Part shown: positions 23,921-29,678 of the stretch, piece after piece | Layout of the letters: every line of letters begins with the position of its first letter | Numbering within the stretch: position 1 is the stretch's first letter | Assembly: GCA_965216725.1 (NCBI GenBank) | Contig: CBDCGI010000026.1 | Coordinates: forward strand, 1-30,714 | Direction of reading: 5' to 3' | DNA length: 30,714 bases | Source of the DNA: JACZUI01 sp965216725 | GTDB lineage: Bacteria > Actinomycetota > Acidimicrobiia > Spongiisociales > ZC4RG35 | Translations under genes and position numbers: made by a program | Notes under the pieces: model-generated | What the model saw: the letters and a program-made list of their open reading frames with translations, nothing else | Told to the model about the DNA's origin: nothing | Database searches by the model: none

Positions 23921-24337
23921 CTATTCTCCTTTCCTAGGAGCCGGCGCAAACGTCGATTCCACCGACGTCGCGCCGAGCTCTGCCAAAAGAGCGCCCCTTG
24001 CCCTCACCCAGGAGTTATGCATTGCGCATGACTCCAAAACGGGGCAGGGGGCGCCCCTCAATACACATTTGGTCTGGTCCGGCGGGCCTTCCACAGCTTC
24101 GATCACATCGAGAACCGAGATCTGACCCAGATCGCCGGCCAGCCGATATCCGCCTCCGGGTCCGGGTATCCCCACGATCCAGCCCTTCGCCGTCAAGGGT
24201 TCGAGAATCTGGGGGAGGTAGTTGATCGTTGTTCCTATCTCGCTGGCGAGAACACTGCCTTTTGCCTTGTCCCCGCCGCGTAACCCGCCCAGCGCCTTCA
24301 ACGCGAGATCGGTTCGTCGGGTCATTTCGAGACGCAT
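23921..24337 (-). CDS. Rrf2-family Fe-S transcription regulator (NsrR/IscR-like)
   Basis: This 138-residue protein has the Rrf2 winged helix (MRLEMTRRTDLALKALGGL...SVLASEIGTTINYLPQILEPLTAKGWIVGIPGPGGGYRLA). Three cysteines at 91, 98 and 104 (CVLRGAPC, then PVLESC) sit where NsrR and IscR bind an iron-sulfur cluster. As the first gene of the nos operon it probably senses NO or redox state and controls nos. Spacing is C-X6-C-X5-C, so it cannot be assigned to NsrR or IscR by sight. GGTGG supports the ATG at 24337; MTRRTD four codons later is the alternative. Confidence 0.92.
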   Translation of the reverse strand: MRLEMTRRTDLALKALGGLRGGDKAKGSVLASEIGTTINYLPQILEPLTAKGWIVGIPGPGGGYRLAGDLGQISVLDVIEAVEGPPDQTKCVLRGAPCPVLESCAMHNSWVRARGALLAELGATSVESTFAPAPRKGE

Positions 24338-24370
24338 AAACCACCGGAGCCCTTCGCATGCCCAGAGTCA

Positions 24371-24387
24371 CTTAGTCAACAGCTAAG
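24371..24387. promoter_or_regulatory. Inverted repeat, candidate Rrf2 operator
   Basis: CTTAG (24371-24375) and CTAAG (24383-24387) are perfect inverted arms around TCAACAG. The repeat lies 34 bases before the rrf2-nosZ start and 6 bases from the DosR-like box, on the operon side. Autoregulation by the Rrf2 protein is a reasonable guess. No consensus is known for this lineage. Confidence 0.4.
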
Positions 24388-24392
24388 GAATA

Positions 24393-24406
24393 GGGACTTT
24401 GGTCCC
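24393..24406. promoter_or_regulatory. DosR/DevR-type palindromic box
   Basis: GGGACTTTGGTCCC is an inverted repeat of GGGAC/GTCCC around TTTG. The mycobacterial DosR core is GGGACTWWAGTCCC, so one central base differs. The flanks ATA and AAA match only in part. The box sits 56 bases upstream of rrf2-nosZ and 88 bases upstream of the Rieske/GltS gene, so either or both could be controlled. DosR-type regulators respond to hypoxia and NO through their sensor kinases. Confidence 0.6.
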
Positions 24407-24494
24407 AAAAGGATCTGCTGGTATCGCGTTCCGGGCCGGCCCGCTGAGGTGGGTGCATCCGGGTCAAATCGCGATCTCCGATAACGTTTTCACC

Positions 24495-26108
24495 ATGAAC
24501 GCAGTGGAAATCGCCAGGTGGAGTGAGGTCGAAGAGCGAAAACCAGTCGGGGCGTTGGTTGGAAACGTCGATCTCGTGATCATCAGGTGGGACGACAATC
24601 ATTCAGTGCTCTACGGCCGCTGTCTCCATCGCGGGGCTCTTCTCGCCGACGGCCACATCGACGGCATCAACCTGATTTGTGGTGTCCACAATTGGGACTA
24701 CGTGTTCATGACGGGCGTTTCCTCGTACAACAACGAGGAGCGACTCAAGAAGTTCTCCTCTTGGGTAGATGGGGATTCTCTGATGGTCGATGCCGACGAG
24801 ATCGACCTCTGGGAAAAGGAGCACCCTCAGCCCTACCAGAGGCTCGCCTATCAGGGCGCCTACCAGGACCCCCACGGCACGCCAGAAGAGCCACACGTCG
24901 GTCTGATCCGGCGCCTTGCCAATGAGGGTCTCGAGTATCTGGGTCACCACGGGCCGATCGCGTCGATGGGCGTGCCCCGAGACGAGCTCCCTCACTGGGA
25001 TGACATTCAGTTCCTGACAGCGCAGCTCGCCAAGCGACCTCTGCTCGACGGCGCTCCTGTGGGGACCGGCGTGGTGATCGGGACCGAGGCTCGCAAACCC
25101 CTCGCTCTCGAAATCCCTCTCTTCGTTTCCGACATGAGCTTCGGCGCTCTGTCGCTGGAGGCAAAGGTTGCGCTGGCCCGCGGAGCGGAGTTGGCCGGAA
25201 CCGGAATCGCCTCAGGTGAGGGAGGAATGCTCCCCGAGGAGCAGGCAGAGAACTCCAGGTACTTCTATGAGTATGCGTCGGGCAAGTTCGGCTTCAGCTG
25301 GGACAAGCTCGACATGGTCCAGGCCTTTCACTTCAAGCTCGGACAAGGCGCCAAGACCGGGACGGGCGGTCACCTCCCAGCGGCAAAAGTTACGGAGAAG
25401 ATCGCTCAAGTCCGCGGGCTGGAGCCTGGACAAGACGCCATCTCCCCATCGACCTTCGAAGACTTCAATAGCATCCAAGACTTCAAGGATTTCGCCACCG
25501 AGGTGAAGGCCCGTACCGGCGGGATCCCGATAGGCGTGAAGATGTCCGCTCAGCACATCGAGGCCGACCTGAACGCGGCCTTCGAGATTGGTGTCGACTA
25601 CGTGATTCTGGACGGGCGGGGCGGTGGCACCGGGGCGGCTCCGGTGCTCTTCCGGGATCACATCTCAGTGCCGACGATCCCTGCGCTGGTCCGGGCGAGG
25701 CGCCACACCGATCGCTCTGGATACAAACAGGTCACCCTCGTCGTCACTGGCGGTCTGAGAACTCACACCGACTTTGTGAAGGCGTTGGCGCTGGGCGCCG
25801 ACGCCGTGGCCGTCTCCAATTCGGCCATGCAGGCGATCGGATGCATCGGGATGCGGGCGTGCTCAACCAACAACTGCCCAGTCGGCATCGCCACACAGAA
25901 AGAACACCTGAGGGCCCGACTCCCGGTCGACGAGGCCGCGGAGCGACTCGCTCGGTATTTCGAAGCGACGGTCGCATTGATGCAGGTCTTGGCCCGAGCC
26001 ATGGGCCACTCCCATCTCAACCAGTTCTCGATCGACGACCTCACGACCTTCAAACGGGAAATGGCCCACCTCACAGGCATCAGCTACGGGGGTATCGACT
26101 CAGGCTGA
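24495..26108 (+). CDS. Rieske domain fused to glutamate-synthase-type FMN/Fe-S domain
   Basis: This 537-residue protein starts at the ATG at 24495. Residues about 1-90 form a Rieske [2Fe-2S] domain with C43-L-H45 and C62-G-V-H65, spaced 16 residues apart as usual. From about 150 comes the FMN-binding central domain of glutamate synthase: PLFVSDMSFGALSLEAKVALARGAE, GEGGMLPEEQ, LGQGAKTGTGGHLPA, ISPSTFEDFNSIQDF, IPIGVKMSAQHI, DYVILDGRGGGTGAAP and VVTGGLRTHTDFVKALALGADAV. C450-X5-C456-X4-C461 binds a [3Fe-4S] cluster. The glutaminase domain is absent. It could be an NAD(P)H-independent amino-group or other redox enzyme; the substrate is unknown. No Shine-Dalgarno is seen, and GATAAC 10-15 bases upstream suggests a leaderless message. 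Confidence 0.88.
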   Translation: MNAVEIARWSEVEERKPVGALVGNVDLVIIRWDDNHSVLYGRCLHRGALLADGHIDGINLICGVHNWDYVFMTGVSSYNNEERLKKFSSWVDGDSLMVDADEIDLWEKEHPQPYQRLAYQGAYQDPHGTPEEPHVGLIRRLANEGLEYLGHHGPIASMGVPRDELPHWDDIQFLTAQLAKRPLLDGAPVGTGVVIGTEARKPLALEIPLFVSDMSFGALSLEAKVALARGAELAGTGIASGEGGMLPEEQAENSRYFYEYASGKFGFSWDKLDMVQAFHFKLGQGAKTGTGGHLPAAKVTEKIAQVRGLEPGQDAISPSTFEDFNSIQDFKDFATEVKARTGGIPIGVKMSAQHIEADLNAAFEIGVDYVILDGRGGGTGAAPVLFRDHISVPTIPALVRARRHTDRSGYKQVTLVVTGGLRTHTDFVKALALGADAVAVSNSAMQAIGCIGMRACSTNNCPVGIATQKEHLRARLPVDEAAERLARYFEATVALMQVLARAMGHSHLNQFSIDDLTTFKREMAHLTGISYGGIDSG

Positions 26109-26162
26109 TCCCCTCCAACCCGGGCAATCGCCTTGTTGACCGGGCGGCGCGGCCTGTGAGGA

Positions 26163-27032
26163 TCAGCGCACCAAGCCCTCGATCATGCTTCCTCCAGGCA
26201 TCGTGTGATGGCTGCCCAAACTCGAATACGTGGCGGGAAGGTGCATGAATTTCGAGTAGGTGCGAATAGTCCAGGACACAGGTCCCCGGAAGTAATACGC
26301 CTCAGGCGCCGCCACCTTGTCGATGTTGGCCTTGTATTTCTCGGCCGTGCCCTTGGTCAGATGGAATTTGAGCTCACTGGTATCGGCGAATGTCTCGTGG
26401 ATCACCAGTGCCTTCTCATTGACGGCCCGATAGGTCTCGAATCGAACCATGCCTTCTTCGAGGGTGAAGGCTTCCGTCCCTACGGTTTGCCACCAATGCT
26501 CGAGTTCGTCGAGCAGTGCCTCATCATCAGAATGACATGTCCATTTCGCCGTGACCATGATTGCGCTCGCAAGGTCGGGGCGCGCGTAGTCCTCTTTGAC
26601 GAACCCGAACAGATGCTCACCGAAGACCACAGGCACCCCGAGGCGACCGAACACACCCTTTATCGAATCGGGTACCTGGACACCGCGCACCATGTGAAGC
26701 TCAGGCTTGGCAACCGAGGTCAAAGCCGAGACATGCTCCGCAGCAGTGGTCGAGAAGTAGTTCTCGAGCGCCTCGGCGTCCCTGAACACGTGGTGGACTA
26801 AGACAGCTTCCTCTCCCACTGGGTGGTTGATCTCGGTGGAAAGTACCCCGGGATGCGCCCGCGCTCCCTGATGGATGTCTTCCCACTCGTCGAGCATGTC
26901 GTCTGCGTCTTGGGATTTCTTAAATCGGCCGCCGGCTGTCTTCGGCACCCACTTTCCGGTCACTGCCAGTTCCTCCCCGTTGCGGGACGGCTCAGCAAGG
27001 TGCGGCGGCAGTGGCACACGTTTCACAGTCAT
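26163..27032 (-). CDS. Two-domain ABM-like (dimeric alpha-beta barrel) protein
   Basis: This 289-residue protein starts at the ATG at 27032 after GGAGGAG. It holds two divergent copies of the ABM-like domain also found in the next upstream gene. The first (about residues 40-135) contains HHVFRDAEALENYFSTTAAEHVSAL. The second (about 160-260) contains HETFADTSELKFHLTKGTAEKYKAN. Both end in a P-x-a-x-x-x-R/G segment (KPELHMVRGVQVP and APEAYYFRGPVS). ABM-like barrels include small monooxygenases and stress proteins, but no catalytic residue can be assigned. It lies 28 bases after the upstream gene, so the two form an operon under the TetR operators. Confidence 0.8.
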   Translation of the reverse strand: MTVKRVPLPPHLAEPSRNGEELAVTGKWVPKTAGGRFKKSQDADDMLDEWEDIHQGARAHPGVLSTEINHPVGEEAVLVHHVFRDAEALENYFSTTAAEHVSALTSVAKPELHMVRGVQVPDSIKGVFGRLGVPVVFGEHLFGFVKEDYARPDLASAIMVTAKWTCHSDDEALLDELEHWWQTVGTEAFTLEEGMVRFETYRAVNEKALVIHETFADTSELKFHLTKGTAEKYKANIDKVAAPEAYYFRGPVSWTIRTYSKFMHLPATYSSLGSHHTMPGGSMIEGLVR

Positions 27033-27060
27033 GTCTCCTCCTTCGACCGGAACTTGCCGG

Positions 27061-27426
27061 CTATCTGTCGAACCCGGCGTCATGGACGGCAAACTCGCCC
27101 CCCAGTTGCATCTGCTCGGTGGCCGCCTTCATCTCCGAAGGGACGTCTCCTAGGAAGAAAAACGGGCCAGGGGTGGCGATGGCCAGGAGGGCCGGGAAGT
27201 GCGCAGCTGCGGTCGTGCTCAAATGGAACCCCATCGCGTTGGCGTCTTCGAATTCATCTCGAACGTAGACGGCGTTCTCTTGCTCCGACACATAGATGTG
27301 CACCGCCGCGGCCCCGGGCTCATCCCTCTCCATCGCATCCGTGACATCGGCATAGATGGACCTCAGTTCGGCCAGCTTTCCCTCGTTCGCGGTCCATTTG
27401 TACATGACTGTGATTGCCTTGCTCAT
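27061..27426 (-). CDS. Single-domain ABM-like protein
   Basis: This 121-residue protein begins AITVMYKWTANEGKLAELRSIYADVTDAM, a beta-strand and helix typical of the antibiotic-biosynthesis-monooxygenase fold. It continues VHIYVSEQENAVYVRDEFEDANAMGFHLSTTAAAHFPAL. That segment resembles both halves of the downstream 289-residue protein, so one domain occurs three times in two genes. The probable quaternary form is a dimeric barrel. Enzyme activity is not known. The ATG at 27426 has a GGAGG site, and the gene diverges from the TetR gene over the paired operators. Confidence 0.82.
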   Translation of the reverse strand: MSKAITVMYKWTANEGKLAELRSIYADVTDAMERDEPGAAAVHIYVSEQENAVYVRDEFEDANAMGFHLSTTAAAHFPALLAIATPGPFFFLGDVPSEMKAATEQMQLGGEFAVHDAGFDR

Positions 27427-27471
27427 CAGTAACTCCTCCTTCTCCTGGCTCCTTTGCCAAGATTCTCACTT

Positions 27472-27493
27472 AAAGTAACTGATCAGTTGCTTT
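27472..27493. promoter_or_regulatory. TetR operator 1 (22-bp near-palindrome)
   Basis: AAAG-T-AACTGATCAGTT-G-CTTT is symmetric except for one pair (T against G), centred on CTGATCAG. It lies between the divergent ABM and TetR genes and shares GTAA-N2-GATC-N2-TTRC with operator 2. It overlaps the -35 of the likely tetR promoter. Confidence 0.7.
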
Positions 27494-27516
27494 GAAGGTA
27501 AACGATCGATTACTAT
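27487..27516 (+). promoter_or_regulatory. Likely promoter of the TetR gene
   Basis: TTGCTT (27487-27492) and TACTAT (27511-27516) are separated by 18 bases and lie 25 bases before the ATG. Both TetR operators overlap this promoter, which would give autorepression. Transcription start is not mapped. Confidence 0.45.
27498..27513. promoter_or_regulatory. TetR operator 2 (16-bp near-palindrome)
   Basis: GTAA-A-CGATCG-A-TTAC is symmetric except for one A/A pair. Its centre is 23 bp from that of operator 1, about two helical turns, so two dimers could bind the same face. It fills the -35/-10 spacer of the likely tetR promoter. Confidence 0.65.
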
Positions 27517-27541
27517 ATGTCAAGAGACTTTCGGAGATCCC

Positions 27542-28186
27542 ATGGGCAGAGCAAAACAATACGAGCGAACCGAGCTGCTCAACAAGGCCGTGGAGCTGTT
27601 TCGGAACAGCGGGTTCAACGGCACGAGTACCGCCGATCTCGTTGATGAGTTGGGCATCAACCGCAAGAGCATGTACGCGGAATTCGGCTCAAAGCAGGAG
27701 CTCTTCGAGTCCACCCTCCAACACTATTTCGACAACCATCTTTCGAGAGTGCTCGCTCCCATCGAGCATCCCGATGCCTCCACGGCCTCGATTCGAAGAG
27801 CTTTCAGTGATTATGCGTCAGCCAGCGAAGGCTGGTTTCACGGCAAGGGTTGTTTGATGTGCAACACGGCCGTGGAGCGTGGTGCACTCGATCCCGGAAG
27901 CGCCGTCTATGTCGCCGCCTATTTCGACCGCATCACCAATGCCTTCCGCCACGCCCTTGCTAATGCATTGGAGAGCGGCGAGATAGGCCCCGGTGTGGAT
28001 CTCGACCGCATAGCCGCCTTTCTCACTACTGCCCTTGTCGGTGTAGCAGCGAGCATTCGTGCCCAGGCGGAGCCGGAGCTCTTGCACGCTACGGCTTCCG
28101 TGGTATCCGATCTACTCGACGCCCTCGCCCATGGGCGACTGGAAGACCGAGCCGGATCGAACGTATCGAGCCGCAGAATCGAGTAG
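27542..28186 (+). CDS. TetR-family transcription regulator
   Basis: This 214-residue protein has an N-terminal TetR helix-turn-helix (residues about 5-52, RTELLNKAVELFRNSGFNGTSTADLVDELGINRKSMYAEFGSKQELF). An all-helical ligand domain with GWFHGKGCLMCNTAVERGALDPG follows. This block is shared by AcrR-like regulators whose ligands are often electrophiles or aromatic compounds, which is inference here. Two Cys (in GCLMCN) could sense oxidants. It is divergent from the ABM operon and probably represses it and itself through the two operators. Confidence 0.93.
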   Translation: MGRAKQYERTELLNKAVELFRNSGFNGTSTADLVDELGINRKSMYAEFGSKQELFESTLQHYFDNHLSRVLAPIEHPDASTASIRRAFSDYASASEGWFHGKGCLMCNTAVERGALDPGSAVYVAAYFDRITNAFRHALANALESGEIGPGVDLDRIAAFLTTALVGVAASIRAQAEPELLHATASVVSDLLDALAHGRLEDRAGSNVSSRRIE

Positions 28187-28310
28187 GGCCCTTGCGGCCC
28201 TGGCAGCACGGAGGAACCGAGCCGGGGACCCCACCAGTCTCACCGACGAGACCGCGGCACGAGACGACTGACATCCAGCTCGGCGAAACCCAATGTGCGT
28301 CAGATCTCGG

Positions 28311-28330
28311 TCTCCCTCGGAGGAGGGAGA
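28311..28330. terminator. Hairpin between convergent tetR and membrane-protein genes
   Basis: TCTCCCTC (28311-28318) and GAGGGAGA (28323-28330) form an 8-bp perfect stem with a GGAG loop, ending 1 base before the stop of the leftward gene. No U-run follows, so it is only a candidate bidirectional terminator. The rest of this 145-base gap shows nothing else. Confidence 0.4.
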
Positions 28331-28331
28331 G

Positions 28332-28823
28332 TCATGTCGCAGTCGGTGGGGCTGAGACAGGGCCGCCTTCATGCTTGCCGATATCTCTGCGCGCCAGGAG
28401 TTGACCGACTAGCGCGACGAGTGCCAGCAGCAGCATCATGACAAGAAACCCTCCCAATTCAACGCCTGCGGCGAGCCCAGCCGCAACTAGCGCCACCGGG
28501 ATAGCGACCAGGACCCATGTGATTCGCCAAGCCCAGCCCTCACGCCGGCGATACCCGGCCAGGGCGGCCAACAGCCCCATGGCTCCGATGGCAATCAAAT
28601 ATGTGGCCACTTGATACTGGTTGACCGTGATCTCGTCTACGGCGGCCGGATATGCATCCTCGAACTCCGTGAGCGACAGTCCCATGTTCTCGGCCGTGTT
28701 CGAAACCACTGCATCTGGTCCGAACAAGATCCAACTGATCCCGTTGATGGCGAATAGGCCAGCCGTCACCACCAGGATTCCCCAGCCCCGGCGAGTCGCT
28801 CTCGGTCCGCCTTGCTTCTCCAT
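28332..28823 (-). CDS. Hypothetical four-helix membrane protein
   Basis: This 163-residue protein is not recognised. Membrane segments appear at about residues 14-34 (WGILVVTAGLFAINGISWILF), 73-89 (ATYLIAIGAMGLLAALAG), 100-118 (ITWVLVAIPVALVAAGLAA) and 124-146 (LGGFLVMMLLLALVALVGQLL). An external loop of about 38 residues after the first segment (GPDAVVSNTAENMGLSLTEFEDAYPAAVDEITVNQ) is acidic. The ATG comes 2 bases after the stop of the next upstream gene, so the pair is probably one operon. Confidence 0.72.
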   Translation of the reverse strand: MEKQGGPRATRRGWGILVVTAGLFAINGISWILFGPDAVVSNTAENMGLSLTEFEDAYPAAVDEITVNQYQVATYLIAIGAMGLLAALAGYRRREGWAWRITWVLVAIPVALVAAGLAAGVELGGFLVMMLLLALVALVGQLLARRDIGKHEGGPVSAPPTAT

Positions 28824-28825
28824 GT

Positions 28826-29515
28826 TCAGGCCTGCGAGGCGACGTACCGACTAGACCGCGACAGCATGAAGACACCGGCAATCAGGATCCACAGGTAGGG
28901 AAGTCCTCCAGTGACCACAGACACTTCTGGCGGCAGAAAGAAGGCTGCGAAGGATGCTGCAACGTTTGCAACCATGACCCAGCCGAGCCAACGCGGGAAC
29001 AATGCGGTTCGGACCACGACGATCGCCAACGCCAGCAACCACAGGTTGCCCGAGATCTGGTCTACCCAGATGAAGCTCCAGGTGAGCCCGTTCAGCACCA
29101 GGTAACTGTCAACAGCCAGCCCTCCGTTGGATGCCCAGAAGACGGCGGCGCCCACGACGCTGAGGTAGTAGACGGCTCCGGCGATGCCGATTGCACCGCC
29201 CGCAAGAATCAGGTACCCGACCCAACGCAGGTGCTCTCCGAGCATGCTCGACACCTTGGCCAGAAACACCATCAAGAGTGACCAGCCGACGACCGCCATG
29301 GCGATGCCCACGATGAAAGCCGTATCGAAATCCTGGCCGTTGTAGAAGGCAACAATCTCCGCGGCCGGAGCTGTCCACAGAGGCAGGTCCGCCTCGCCGG
29401 TCAGGGGGGCCCTTGTCACGGAGAGCACTCCCCAAAGAACCGCGGCCCAACCTGCGATCAGAACACTCCCACGTGTGCTAGTTGAAGTCTGGCGGTCGCC
29501 AACACCCGTTGTCAT
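28826..29515 (-). CDS. Hypothetical six-to-seven-helix membrane protein
   Basis: This 229-residue protein, not assigned to a family, starts at the ATG at 29515 after GAGGAGAC. Hydrophobic segments repeat through its length (VLIAGWAAVLWGVLSV, TAFIVGIAMAVVGWSLLMVFLA, VGYLILAGGAIGIAGAVYYLSVV, WLLALAIVVVRTAL, LGWVMVANVAASFAAFFL, LPYLWILIAGVFML). No catalytic or transport motif is visible. It is first in a two-gene operon and divergent from the sensor kinase across 163 bases. Confidence 0.72.
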   Translation of the reverse strand: MTTGVGDRQTSTSTRGSVLIAGWAAVLWGVLSVTRAPLTGEADLPLWTAPAAEIVAFYNGQDFDTAFIVGIAMAVVGWSLLMVFLAKVSSMLGEHLRWVGYLILAGGAIGIAGAVYYLSVVGAAVFWASNGGLAVDSYLVLNGLTWSFIWVDQISGNLWLLALAIVVVRTALFPRWLGWVMVANVAASFAAFFLPPEVSVVTGGLPYLWILIAGVFMLSRSSRYVASQA

Positions 29516-29591
29516 GAAGTCTCCTCGGTCTCCGATGACGAACGTACGAGTTGCACGGAGGAGGCGGTATATGGGTGTCAACGATCTTTCC

Positions 29592-29605
29592 TGAGGATTT
29601 CCTCA
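29592..29605. promoter_or_regulatory. Palindrome in the divergent membrane-protein/kinase gap
   Basis: TGAGGA-TT-TCCTCA is a perfect 6-bp inverted repeat with a 2-base centre, 74 bases upstream of the kinase ATG. It is a candidate operator only; chance occurrence is possible. Confidence 0.3.
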
Positions 29606-29678
29606 ACTCCAAAGAGGTTCGAACTGAGGTCATCCTCTCTGGACAGATTTCGGTGAGGGACCGACAATCGTCAGATAT

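Noticed and set aside
24432..24443. 12-bp palindrome CGGGCCGGCCCG as an independent operator
   Set aside because: Only G and C bases in a GC-rich genome; it may be chance, so it is mentioned only with the nos control region.
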